Below are positions 1-11,378 of a DNA stretch of 64,000 bases, in pieces (position 1 is the first letter of the stretch; every line of letters starts with the position of its first letter). The notes below the pieces were generated by a model. That model ran no database searches, was not told the DNA's origin, and worked only from the letters and a program-made list of their open reading frames with translations. Where the stretch lies: positions 52,427,581 through 52,491,580 of the forward strand of contig NC_088203.1 in assembly GCF_037126465.1 (NCBI RefSeq). Direction: 5' to 3'. A program made the position numbers and the translations under genes. The DNA comes from Ornithodoros turicata. Lineage: Eukaryota; Arthropoda; Arachnida; Ixodida; Argasidae.

Positions 1-111
1 AAAATGATTATATAAAATGGTTATATCACATCAATCTATGTGACTAGAGTTGACCTTGACATCACTTGTACCAAAGACACTATAAACAATACAATAATCT
101 TGATGTCTGAC

Positions 112-3100
112 TCAGCCTTCACTCTCGGCTTCCTTGGATTTGCATCTCTCGTTCGCATGGCGGAGCCAGGATTTGATGGCGCCTTCCACTTCTGATTTCG
201 TTGCCGTTGCTAGCTTCTTGTCTCTTCTAACTGCCTCTGAAAAGGAAAAGGAGGTTCTGTCACTATGATGCATATAGGAAAGACAAGATACCAATCAGAT
301 GGTGACATAGTTATTCACAATGCAGCATGATTTGCACTGTACTTCTAACAGTATTGCATAGTGCCCATTGAGGAGTGAGGGAGGGCCCAGCCGTGACCCA
401 TCCTCGGGGCCCATATTTCTGCCAGCGGAGAAGTGCAACACGCTTAGATAGTTTTCGTACAACAATCTGAACGCTTTGCGTCTTAGTCCCTGTGGGCGCA
501 CAATGGTTCAGCTTCATTTCAATGGCAGCTGTTCTTACTTCCTGAATAGAGTACCGTCATTGATGCAATATCACGATTTATGGCATACATTGCCATGAAA
601 GGACCGGAGAGAAAGCTGGAAAATATGTGTATGTGAGTGAAAAGTGAATTAAAAGTAAGTGGAACTTGGCAGTGGAAGTTACTTTGGCAAAGTTACCTGA
701 AAAAGAAACGAGTTCCTCTGAAAGTTACCACGGCTCAAAAGCAACGAGTTAAGTTACAAGATATCAAGAATAGGAGCTTAGGTGCTGTAACGAGGTACTT
801 GTGAGGAGGAACCTCAAACTCTGGGCCTTACATCTTTCAACACACATTGCACAGTATAAAGCATTATGGTGAGATAAAAATTTTACTTGAACAGTACCTA
901 AGTGATATTTTCCACTTACAAGCAGACCATGAACTGGGTGGTTTACAAGCCGAAACATTCAGCAAAAACATCATATTTAAAACAATGTTGCTATCACAGA
1001 CTCTCCATAATTTAAGTTATCCCAGTTTGCTAAGTACTACTTTGTTTTCATGAGAACAGTTATCTTGAATCAGGTAGCATGAAGAGTATTCAAATATTGC
1101 AGTCACTCAGGTTGATGTTTGTACTGCATGGCTGAAATGGACTGTTTTAAACAGTCCATCACTGCACAGCACCGTCAGGAGTTGACTACGTACATACACA
1201 GTTCATTGAATTATAAACATAACATAAAAATAGACATCTTTCTGTTTCTACACTATGTCAGCAATAATATGTTACACATGGAGTGAGTGTGAAGCAGCAG
1301 CACTGGAGGTACATATTGCACATCAGTTCTGTTGCTTTGCGGATGTGAGCTATTGCATGTTTAGTATGCTTGGTAGCAACCTTGATACTTACGAAAAATA
1401 AGGGCAGGGAACTTCAGCATGCTGAACTTCCGTTTTCCTTTCTGTCCAAGCCAGCTGTACTCCCGCGCAACCGTGTCCGTAAGCAAATATGAGAGAATGC
1501 TCCTTGTTGCATGCCTTACATCAGTCCCTCCAAGGTGCGAGAACTCGTCAACCTGTATTTTATTAACCCAAATCATCATATAACCTACTGCCACAAGGCA
1601 ATAAATATATCAGCTCTTCAACATTTTCTGCTCGTGCAGTGTACTTGAAACACATGCTGTGTCTCACAAAAATACCTATATGTACGGCACTTTCACACTT
1701 AGAAAAAATATCTACATAACGAACTCGTGTGATACACAAAACGTAAAATATAGCCTAACTTACCAGCTGGGCCTGTCGCTCTTCATTCAGAGATTTACTA
1801 AACTCCTCAAGGGCCTCTGACGTTGCAAATGCAGCTTTCACAAGGAAGTTTGGTGCAGTTTGTCCCACCGCATTGTTAACACCTTGGTTGCAGATCGCCT
1901 GAAGTACATCACTGTGCTGCTGCAGCGTGAAGCGCACAACGTGTAGAAGCCTCAAAACTTGCTTCTGAAATTCTGAAAACAGATTAAGAGCAGGCTATAA
2001 AGAACGTGATAAGGCTGTCAAGTACATTGCAGTGGAATGATGCATTACTTCTATTTTTAGAGCTCTGCACATAGCAAACTTCCCATTGCAAATACTTTAC
2101 GTATATTTCACTTGTACTAGGGATGAAACCTAAATAATTTCTTCAGGCAGCGAATCAAATTTGAGTAAATAGAAGAGGCCAGATATGAATAATTTTGAAT
2201 ACCTCATGGTGAAATATTTGGTAGCATGATGCTTGTTCGCTTATGTTCTCCTTAAAACTTTACCCAATCCAGCCTTTTTACCCAGCATAACATGTGTGAA
2301 AGGTCCCCGTGTTGTGTAGGGTAGACTCCTTTAGTGGGTTGTACTGGATTGAGACCTAGTCAACACATTTCATGCATACTTCTGTGTGTGAATCTCCTCG
2401 TTTCTATGTTTACATTGTGAATTTCTCTGTATTATTTTGCAAACTGTGCACATTTCCATCTGTTACTGGACATGAATGTGAAATTTATTGGAACATGCGA
2501 GGCCCAGAGTAAAGCGTCGACCATGAGCTCACAAAAGTTGTAAGCTTCAATGACAGAACATTGCAAACCATATAAAGTGGACGATACCTTGCTTCAGTAC
2601 CATTAAAAATTTCGAATACTGAAAATAGTTTTGTAAATAGCATCTGGGACCATTTCCATAACAGTTAAGCACAAATCTCAGACTCAGTTTCAATAGCCTT
2701 GGCTGTGTATTCAGCACACGCTTGCTGCTCATGCAAAAAGTGTTGCCAAAGGTATTGAGAATGAGCCTGAGACTCGTACTCAACTTTTATCCAAACAGGC
2801 CCAGATATTCCTTTCATATTTGAAATTTCAAATATTCGCAGAGCTCAAGTAATTTCATTTAACAGCAACATTTTTACTTGACAGCAACTGTCATACATCT
2901 AATTAAAGACCTGTTTTAACTTTGTTAAAAGTGCTACCATCTTGATCCATGGCAGTCTTCGGCTGCTGTGTTCCTTGTATTCCAGTGTGCATTTCACCAG
3001 CTCCTAGTGTGAGCAATATGAAAATGCAGCCAATTAGCAGAAAGAACACGCACAATCATCACTAGTTCACACACCTTCAGTAGTGCTGCAATACTGTCTT

Positions 3101-6100
3101 TGCGTGGCCATGCAACTGGATCCTTGAGAAGGTGCATCAGCTTTGGCTTTTCCTTTGCAAATTGAGGAGTCCAAGAAAAGCATATTATTGTGGACAGCGT
3201 TTATTTTTATTTATTGCAGAGTAAAATAAATAAAATTGTTGCAGTTGAGTTACACACCCAGGCTGGCGTCCCCCCAAAGAAAGTATCTAACTACAAGATG
3301 ATTAATTACATAAAGTTGGTTATCATCTCTTTAATTACAGGATTTCGCAAAAATGCGAGAGATCAGAATGAGAGACCATCCTAGTCGAAAGCCATTCCTC
3401 GTTTAAAATATCCTGGAACATACACGTGCATGACGATATCCTACACCGGAATTTTGATACGCAAATGAACTGAAATCGCTGCGACCTGATATGCAGGGGT
3501 TCTCATTTCACATCAGGGGGCCACATGATTTGGAGCAATAGAGATGACTCAAGTAGGTTTCGACATGCAGGCCAGAAAAGCTGCTTTCCCGCCCAGATAA
3601 CCCTCAGTCGGTGAAGGTGATGCACTCCTCAGGCGCGTCTTTTCTATTTTGACTCATTTGCATATTAAAATTTCAAATCAGTCAAAAACAGTCACAGCTC
3701 CCGATGGTAACTCTGAGCTCCCTGGTGTCTGTGCTTGCTCGGGAGTGTGTCTGAGGACTTGTATCTCGCTAAGTACAACACATTGAAGAATTTTTTTTTT
3801 TTTTTGCAGTTTGCTGACATGCATTGTAATGTGCCCAAAATGTAATGAACCACGTGTGCAAAAATGTCCCAACCGGTTTGAAATGAAAATCACATTAGGA
3901 AGTGACAAGAACCAAGATAACACATATGGATAGGGTTCTTCGTTTTCGGGTTTTACGATTTTTGAAATTCGAGGGCTAAAAATCGGGTGCTATTTGCATA
4001 TGAGAACTCGGGGAGAAATCGGGCGCTTCAATCCCTGTCTGGTATGCCATTGGGGAACTCTCAGGTGAAACGAAAAGCATATGAAACATGCCGCAGCTGT
4101 GATACTGGGACGATGAACAAGAATGTTTACAGTCCCGCTTGGAACTGGGGTAGTGAATGGCCGTGGTATTCAAACACTTGTCCGAGCTCTACAAAAGTTT
4201 GTCTATTTTTCTCCTGCAGGCGGGGATTATAAAAGGAGGACAAATAGGTTGTCACAAATAGCTCTCTTTGCTGATATTATGATTCACTTTTCTGAGGATT
4301 TACCTACAACCACAAATTGAAGGACCCCAAGGATTTCGGGTAGATATCGGGTTTTACCCGAATTCTTGAAAACTTGTTCCCGGGGGAACTATAGTGAAAA
4401 ATCAGGTTTAACCAGAAAATGAAGAACCCAAACTATGGACCATGTCATTCTAGTAAGAGTTTTTGTTGTATTTTATTGACCCATTTTCAAGGGATCACTG
4501 TACACAGGGTGTTCCACGAGCTGGTACCATGAAATTCTTAAAAAAAGATTGTACTTCAGAAAATTATGGTAGTATGTGAAATACATTAATATGGACTTTT
4601 GCTCCAGATTGCGTTCTTTTACATTCAGGTCAAGTATTAATCCAGCTAACTTTGATAGTGAAACTGTCAAATTAGCCACAACACACTATTCCAATTAGAA
4701 CCACATGGTTCCCCCCCCCCCCCAAGTTTCTCCCAAAAAAATTTCAGAGCCAAAAATCAGCCGCTGGAGAAAGAGAGTTCACTGATATTTGTGTTAGCAG
4801 ACTGCTGGCTAAGTTCAAATACTTTCATACCTGTGCAACAAGACAAGAGACCATGCCACAATGATGCCTTTCGCGTTTAGCAGCGTGTCTGACGTCACTT
4901 ATACTGAGAGTGTGGCAGCCATACGAGTCACTGATAATGATGTGCTGCCAAGGCCCTTAATCGGAATTAAAATGTATCGCTCTTTCCACTTCATTTCGAT
5001 AGAGGTAGAACCAAGAGTTTCTCAAAAGCAAATTTTACCAAGCATTCCTTGCACTGCAACTGATTTTTGGCAAGGTTTTTTTTGCAGAAATTTTGTGAAA
5101 ATAAATGTGATTTTGATTGGTATAGTGTGTTATATTCATAGGGTTCTGAATTCACAGAAGCAAATGGTACCGTCTCATGGCGAGTGCAATTAACAAAGAT
5201 AGCTCAATTAATGCATAACAATGGAAACAGCCTCAATCTGCAACAAAAATGTGTGTATTCCAAGCCCCATGATTTTCAAAAGCGAAACCTATCTTGAAGA
5301 ATTTAATGTCATCCGCTCGTAGGGTGCATGTATAATGTCTCGTAATCTGCATGTATAATGTCGGTGCCCAAACCTAAATAAAATAAAGTGCGCTATACTG
5401 ACTTGCTGTATTGCACTGCGGAAAGTTGTCAGGAACAGATGGCATGCCGACCTCATCTGGGTCAGAGTCAGATGTATCCGGCAAGGGCTGGGACTGCTGT
5501 CTCTTTTCTATATAAAATAAATAAATGTTATAAAGAATCAGCTGCAAGAACAAGAGCATCACTGGTAGATACCGAGAGGTTGTGCCTTCTGTGGAATGTT
5601 GCGATGAGATGTATATTTAGCAATACAAGTGCATTAAAACCTATTTTCAGAAATATAACGATATCCTCTCGTACAACACCCTTCATGTATACAGTCAGCA
5701 CACAAACTGAAAAGAAACAAAGTGTGCTGTACTTACTTGCTGTATTACACTGTGCCAAGCTGTCAGGAATAGATGACACTATGACCTCATCTGGATCAGA
5801 GTCGGATAGAGCTGGCATGGGCTGGGGCTGCCGCCTCTTTCCTGTATAAAATAAATAAATGTTTAAAAAAATTTGATGCAAGAACAACAGGTGGGTGGTT
5901 ACTGAGAAGTTTGATATGTTGTTCCTTCTTCAGAACTTTACAGTAACATGAATATTTAGCAACATCACTGCGCTACATTGTACACGACAGCTTTCATTAC
6001 AAAGATATTTGCTTTATGCAACATTCCATTACGACAGTATTTTTTATGATGTGATTAGGACGTAGGATGTTCATACGCTGTGTTGTAAACGCTACAGTGT

Positions 6101-6618
6101 CCTCAAGGTACTGCGGCGGGTAACGCTTCCTCTTTCCAGCGTCTGTACCAGAGTCTGTATTGATGTCCGACGTGTACTGGATAACATCCAGTTTTTCATT
6201 GGCTTCCTCGTATGTTCCTGTGAAAGAGCATTCAAGTATGCAGATTGAAAAAGATGCTTTACATAGCTTTACAGATCTTCCGAACAAAGGGAATTGCTCC
6301 TATGCAGAAACAGGGCTCAGAAATGAGAACCTGATGCATTGGTTCTATCAATGCACAGCCACTTGTAAACACTGTATTGGCACTGTAAGTGGTATGCAAC
6401 AGCAACTAATAAACACTGAGAAATGACCTCTTACCAAAAACTCCCTTAACTGTGATATGATAGGTCTCGAAAGGCCCAGCTATAGGAGCTCCTTTGGTGA
6501 TCATTTTCCGTGCTTTGTGTGACGGGATTTTTGGCCATCGACACACAGTTCCCTTAACCCAAGAACCTGGCACAATCTCGACTTCATCTCGTTCAGTGAA
6601 GTGAACAATCACAAACAT
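112..6618 (-). CDS. DUF4806-like domain gene, eight exons
   Basis: I assemble eight exons on the minus strand: 6618-6435, 6217-6149, 5841-5737, 5507-5403, 3003-2938, 1972-1764, 1552-1393 and 236-112. Every junction reads GT-AG and all phases agree, giving 1023 nt, about 340 aa. The ATG at 6618 starts MFVIVHFTERDEVEIVPGSW, which resembles the N-terminus common in arthropod DUF4806 proteins, followed by a TYEEAN/TSDINTDSG segment. The last three exons carry the C-terminal domain (LGGTDVRHATRSILSYLL, YSWLGQKGKRKF, EGAIKSWLRHANER). The exact function of DUF4806 is unknown; the basic C-terminus fits nucleic-acid binding, which is inference. The least certain junction is the exon 2 donor at 6148 (GTACAG); a later donor near 6125 would also keep phase. 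The gene lies 369 bp downstream of a transposase-like gene on the same strand. Confidence 0.8.
3004..5402 (-). other. Large intron of the DUF4806-like gene
   Basis: This 2.4-kb stretch lies between exons 4 and 5 of the gene above. It holds a T run near 3790, a C run near 4711 and an AT-rich segment. One open stretch, minus strand about 3165-3076, ends at a plausible donor (GTGTGTG) and reads FAKEKPKLMHLLKDP, but its phase does not fit the flanking exons, so I did not join it. No repeat family is recognised. Confidence 0.45.
5403..5841 (-). repeat. Tandemly duplicated 105-bp coding exon
   Basis: Exons at 5841-5737 and 5507-5403 are each exactly 105 nt, start and end in phase 1, and encode related peptides (DSDPDEVIVSSIPDSLAQCN and DSDPDEVGMPSVPDNFPQCN). 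Their upstream introns share the ending TTTATTTTATA(C/T)AG, so the duplication includes intron sequence. Both keep usable donors (GTAAGT and GTCAGT). Because the exon is symmetric, either copy can be included or skipped without breaking frame. Confidence 0.85.
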
Positions 6619-6987
6619 CTAGAAAGAAGCAGACAGCGAGCTAGTAAGCATATGCTGAATGATTGTTAATTGTATCACACATGATTATGTTTAATCAAAT
6701 TCCGTACAATTATAAAATTACTTTTAAAAATATCAACAACCTTAGACACCAGTGAAGAACATGGCCAGCTGGTGTACCAGAAGTGTATGGCTCAGGCATT
6801 AATGAATGGGGCACTACGACTTCACAAAATATATGTCCAGCACCTGTACTTTTCCTTGATGTGGTGCACGATGCCATACGTAGTGGACTGGCCAATTGCA
6901 GTGTTCTTAGAACTGTCTTGCGTATAGGACACTGAATCAGCACACAACATTGATATCCAGGTTCCTTCCTAGTTTGCAGCTGACATG

Positions 6988-9090
6988 TTAGTGTAGGAAT
7001 GGAATCACTACTTGCTTGTCTTGAAATGGCAGTTTTACCATCTTCTTTACATTCCGAAACGGCCAACATTTAAGGATCGAAAGTTTTGAAACCACATAAA
7101 TGCCAACACGTGATGACTCAAATGGATGAATGTACAAACTGTCCCTTTCGCAGAACTCTCTCCCAACAATGCACATTTCTTGTGTAGACCGCAACGTTGC
7201 AAAGTTTGCAATCATCACTATATGCCCATCGACTGAGCAGCAGTTGTCGCCTTCACTTGTGCTTAAAATGTAACCTTGCACTTTTGCCTTTCGGTACTCT
7301 GGTGCTCTTGAGTCTGGCGTCACAGGTCCACTGGAGTGAGACTGACAAAACACTGTATCATTATTTTGTTGCTTTGTAGGAGCTAAAGCATGCAGCCTCT
7401 CTGAAAGCCGGTTGAATAGCTGCTCAAGAGGAGTTTCACTTTTTCTTAGAAGCCGTTTGAGGAAGTGCATATTGTTCTCAAAGGGAAATGCACTGAACCT
7501 ATCCAAGGCCCCTTTGTTTTTCACGTCTTGAGCAATGTGAATTAAACAATGCACATTGTAAGAAACCTGATGGTTCCCATAGAGCTTAGCAAAACATGCT
7601 ACGAAATATCTCAGTAGAGATTCTGCATAATCTGCATATACTTGACACAGTTCTTTGTTCGACAGGATAACAGCGGCGCAGTGGAACGACAGAAAATTTT
7701 CATAGTATTCTGCCGGCAAAGTATGCTTCAAAACACAGGGGCCTGTGTAAAGTAGCATCTGACGAAATTCAGTTGCCTTCCACCTGTCCAGCTCGTCCAG
7801 CGACCTCGGCTTCCGTGCAAACTCTCTCGGCACATGCTTATGAAGAGAGACATTTCGCTGAGATATCCTCTGCCTATCAGCTGGACTAACAGCACACTTA
7901 GGAGTGTTCACCCACAAGTTCAGAAGCTTCCTCATGACACCTAGGCACATCAAGTGCATGTAGTCTAAGGGAGCAGCTGTTATACAGTCGATGTGGAGGT
8001 CTGTCAAAATGGACGTGCCCTTGTGGTGCTGTGTGTCATGCTGCTGTCTGAAATTCTCATCCGTTCTGAGCGGTGCGTTCATGTCTAGGTAGCACATTCG
8101 ATTATTTTTGTAGTCCCCTTCAACCATACACTTCGGGCATCCGGAGCGTGCGTTATGCCCCTTTGTCGAAAAGCAAAATGCTCGAGCAGGAGCATCGCAG
8201 ATAATGCTATCTAGAACGACACTGCACTCCTGGCCTTTTATAGAAATACCACTTCGCAGGAGATGTTCTAAGTCACGAACAGTTGACGTCAGATACTCAT
8301 TCGCAGATTCCGGCTTTTCTGTACCAGAATACGCTCCAACCAAAAAAGGGACTTCAGCACCAATGTCTTTGACGAGACACTGAACTGGCCAAAGCTGTAA
8401 TCTTGAACTTTTACTTATGGGCAAGCCATCAATGTTCAGAGCAAGAGATATGGTTGCTGGTACAGAGGGAGCACAGTCTAGCACCGCACGGATACCTTCC
8501 GAGAAACCGAAGTGACAGTACTTCCCATTCCCCATTGTCACTATCTGAGACGCTGTTCCGCGCGGAGTTTTTAGGAGCGTCCTTGCATCGCTTGGAAAAT
8601 CTGAATGACATGAGTGGGTTTTCAAACACTTCAGAAGATCACTCACGGCTGCCTGTGTCACATTATGCTGAACAGCCCACTTTCGAATTTGATCTAGCAA
8701 GCTGTCAACACCGTGATCACCTGAGTCAGCGTACGACGCAGTTTCTTCGACCGCTGTTGATCCAAGATCCTCAGTTGCAGCTGATACCTCAGATTGCAGT
8801 GTAATATTCTCAGACAATGAATCTAAATGCGAAAAGGAAACTTCTGACGAATCGAACGCTAATGGGGTTTCAACGCGTTCGTCATCTGACTCGGTGGAAG
8901 ATGGTTCCTCAAATTCTCTGTCTATTTCAACTGGATACACAGGAACGTTATCCACAATCGTTTCTGACAGCACATTGAGCCCGCTCGTCGAAGGAACCGA
9001 GGCGGTATCGCTGGAGAGCGTAGCAATTGCCTGTTCGCATGTACGGTGTGCACGGTCATACACATAGCGTCTACTCTTGAATTTTGGCAT
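6988..9090 (-). CDS. Transposase-like protein of a DNA transposon (EnSpm/CACTA-type suspected)
   Basis: This intronless frame of 700 codons starts at the ATG at 9090 (MPKFKSRRYVYDRAHRTCEQ). The frame is open further upstream to about 9345, but without an ATG. Visible motifs are NIDGLPISKSSRLQLWPVQC, a C-x2-C zinc motif in SGCPKCMVEGDYKNNRMCY, and DYMHLMCLGVMRKLL, followed by a helical C-terminal half. These recur in large invertebrate transposase-like proteins that I associate with EnSpm/CACTA-type elements; the superfamily assignment is from memory and not certain. The N-terminal 100 residues are acidic and serine-rich. I see no internal stop or frameshift. The next gene downstream on the same strand is the DUF4806-like gene. 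I found no terminal inverted repeats in the window. Confidence 0.72.
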   Translation of the reverse strand: MPKFKSRRYVYDRAHRTCEQAIATLSSDTASVPSTSGLNVLSETIVDNVPVYPVEIDREFEEPSSTESDDERVETPLAFDSSEVSFSHLDSLSENITLQSEVSAATEDLGSTAVEETASYADSGDHGVDSLLDQIRKWAVQHNVTQAAVSDLLKCLKTHSCHSDFPSDARTLLKTPRGTASQIVTMGNGKYCHFGFSEGIRAVLDCAPSVPATISLALNIDGLPISKSSRLQLWPVQCLVKDIGAEVPFLVGAYSGTEKPESANEYLTSTVRDLEHLLRSGISIKGQECSVVLDSIICDAPARAFCFSTKGHNARSGCPKCMVEGDYKNNRMCYLDMNAPLRTDENFRQQHDTQHHKGTSILTDLHIDCITAAPLDYMHLMCLGVMRKLLNLWVNTPKCAVSPADRQRISQRNVSLHKHVPREFARKPRSLDELDRWKATEFRQMLLYTGPCVLKHTLPAEYYENFLSFHCAAVILSNKELCQVYADYAESLLRYFVACFAKLYGNHQVSYNVHCLIHIAQDVKNKGALDRFSAFPFENNMHFLKRLLRKSETPLEQLFNRLSERLHALAPTKQQNNDTVFCQSHSSGPVTPDSRAPEYRKAKVQGYILSTSEGDNCCSVDGHIVMIANFATLRSTQEMCIVGREFCERDSLYIHPFESSRVGIYVVSKLSILKCWPFRNVKKMVKLPFQDKQVVIPFLH

Positions 9091-9599
9091 TTCGCACTCA
9101 AGCAATTCACATCCTATATTATAAATAGAAGTACCTCGAAAACGTGCCACGGGTGAACAAGGTGGAAGCACAAAGCAGAAGCACAACGCAGAACCACTTC
9201 TGAAACTGCGAGAGGAACTCGCCGCGCAGCAAACTAGAACACAACAAAGAACTGCGGTTGATGGCGATGCGATGGGCTTCCCGTAAATCCGCGCCGGCGC
9301 TGAATCGAGTAGATTGCGGTTTCGAACTCGCTTGATCACGCTCACAATCTATTCCTGAATGACTGCTTCTGTGTCACCTGTGTCTGTAGTTACATAATGA
9401 ATTATTCAGCGCCACTGGAAATGTACAGTCCAACCAACAATGTTGCTCAGAACGAAATTAACGACTGAATACGACAAAAACGATGATTACAAGTTTAATC
9501 GAATTCACAATTACCGAATGATTTAATTTGCCATTTCATGCAATTTTAAAAAGGTGTGCACGGATATTGCAAATACCTGGCATCATATTACCGTTGTTC

Positions 9600-9763
9600 C
9601 ATGTGCATAATCCCACAGACGTCCACAGGATATCAGAAACAGATCAGGTTTTGGGACATGTCTAGGAGATCCAGAAAAACGTCTGATTAACGTCTTCAAG
9701 ACATCCTGTGGTGACCAGGACATCAGGATCAGATCGGGATATCCTCAGGACGTTGGTGGTTGT
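9600..9763. repeat. Short repeat built from ACGTC / AGGATATC words
   Basis: The block contains repeated and inverted short words such as GACGTCCACAGGATATC, ACATCCTGTGGTGACCAGGA and GATATCCTCAGGACGT. It ends exactly where the polymerase-like frame begins, so it marks the broken left edge of the Polinton fragment. It is probably a dispersed repeat or MITE; no clear terminal repeats are defined. Confidence 0.45.
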
Positions 9764-10432
9764 GTGGGCAGACTCCTACGCAAACCAAACCTAAAGGAGT
9801 TCCGACCGCTGAGCTCTCATGTTATCCTCTTCCAATTCTCTCAATCTGTGCTCCGCATGAGACAGCCACTGTACCTAGGATTCGCGATACTGGAACTGTC
9901 CAAGCTGAAGATGTTTGATTTTTACCACAACCACCTTCTTCGTGTAGCTCCAGATACTAGACTGTTGTATATGGACACAGATTCCTTCATCATAAAGTTG
10001 AGTGAAGAGAAAGCGCTTCTCGAACTAGCTGACAAGCATCTGGATAACTCTAGCTATGACCCCGATCATCCGTTATATTCCGCGAAAAATAAGATGGTAC
10101 TGGGAATGTTTAAAAACGAGATGCCTCGTGATCACATTCTCGGTTTCTGTTGTCTAAAACCAAAACTGTACGCTCTCGAACTGAGTAGCAAAAAGCAGTA
10201 CAACCGTGCGAAAGGTGTGAAACATTCTGAAGCACAGAAGCTTCTTTATTCCCTGTACACCGACGCTCTTGAGTATGGCAGAATACACTCTATTAAACAG
10301 AACCTGATCGTGCGCAAAGACAATGTAAACAAAAGTGTCTCAGTGACAAAGATTGCTCTCAACCCTTTGGATACAAAGCGTTACATTTGTGCAGATGGAA
10401 TTGAAACGTTCCCTTTTGGTTTTCACACCTAA
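9764..10432 (+). pseudogene. DNA polymerase B C-terminal fragment (Polinton)
   Basis: The frame encodes 222 residues with no ATG at its 5' edge; it begins directly after a repeat, so the gene is truncated. YMDTDSF at residues 69-75 is the family B polymerase motif C with its two catalytic aspartates, and KKQYNRAKGV further on fits the KxKG-type motif. The exonuclease domain, motif A and motif B are missing, so it cannot be an active polymerase. The stop is at 10430-10432, and an AATAAA lies near 10842. The frame converges on the protease gene of the same element. Confidence 0.82.
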
Positions 10433-10882
10433 TCATATGTACGCATCGGACAAGTGTAAACAAAGATGGAAGCAACAGGATGGTAAATGATGGAAAAGCC
10501 AATTACCATCAATATAGATGTTACCCTTTCTTTATTCTTGTGTTTTTTTCTAACAAGTGTTTAACACTAAAGGAGTGTTGATTTTACATATCTTCATTTG
10601 ACTTATTCAGTGCACCTTTTTTCCTAAGTTTTTTTATGTGAATGAGAGAGTTGTCACTTCCTTAAATAATGAAACTTTTTCAAAGTGTTTGCAAAAAAAG
10701 TGGAGTATGTACTTTGCAAAACAGCTTGTTTCAGTTCTCTTGTTTTCAAAGTGATGATGAAATTGTGACTGTATAATACTTTTTGCCATTTTTGTGAGCT
10801 GTCTGATGTAATGTATCCTACTTTTCTTGCTAAGATGACTAAATAAAGGCTCTTTTCTTTTCAAAAACAAATTTATTCACTT

Positions 10883-11368
10883 TTAGAGTACACTACAACA
10901 TGACATGTTATCTGTTTTTCGTGGTATCTGTTTACGCACAAGTATTGCTATCAACCTATCATTGAGTTTAAAGTTGGTGTGTGAGAACCTCCGAGTACAC
11001 TCTTCAAGTAGAAACCCACAGCAGAGAAGACTACCTACATAGAGACAATAAAGTCCACATGTGGCTGAGTCGTATCCCTGAAGTCGTTTCCTGTTGTAGT
11101 GAAATGAAGATGCTGGGTGTATGAATTTGTAGAACTCCTTGTATAGTGGTCGCATTCCGTAGCTATCGAAATAAGAAATGCTCTTATCGTTAGAGATATG
11201 GAATAGAGTCCAGTGTTCTCCCGGGGAAGATCTTGGAGCTGTATTCACCACATAAAGACCCGGTCCAGCTTTTTGCAATGCAATTTCATCGCGAGCGAAA
11301 GTTCCACAAAAGCATGTCCTTGTGCAATGGTTCCGAGCAAAAGCTGCATAAAATTCCCATTCTTCCAT
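10883..11368 (-). CDS. Polinton maturation protease, adenain-like cysteine protease
   Basis: The 161-aa protein starts at ATG 11368. In GEHWTLFHI, SYFDSYG and QGYDSATCGLYCLY I see the expected catalytic order for the adenovirus protease/Ulp1 clan: His52, Asp68, Gln97 and Cys104. In related elements this enzyme is thought to process capsid proteins during virion assembly. It lies 10 bp downstream of the capsid-like frame on the same strand, as in a compact viral gene block. The length is somewhat short for adenain (about 200 aa) but all catalytic residues are present. It is open and unbroken. Confidence 0.82.
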   Translation of the reverse strand: MEEWEFYAAFARNHCTRTCFCGTFARDEIALQKAGPGLYVVNTAPRSSPGEHWTLFHISNDKSISYFDSYGMRPLYKEFYKFIHPASSFHYNRKRLQGYDSATCGLYCLYVGSLLCCGFLLEECTRRFSHTNFKLNDRLIAILVRKQIPRKTDNMSCCSVL

Positions 11369-11378
11369 TTTGATTCGT

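Noticed and set aside
3076..3165. Additional exon of the DUF4806-like gene
   Set aside because: It has a usable donor, but its reading phase does not fit the neighbouring exons, which already join in phase without it.
5388..5849. 153-codon open frame on the plus strand
   Set aside because: It lies antisense to the duplicated exons and their introns. The minus strand has matching splice sites, phases and a related peptide in both copies; the plus frame has no motif.
8403..8804. 133-codon plus-strand frame inside the transposase-like gene
   Set aside because: It is an antisense shadow of a long coding frame with recognisable motifs.
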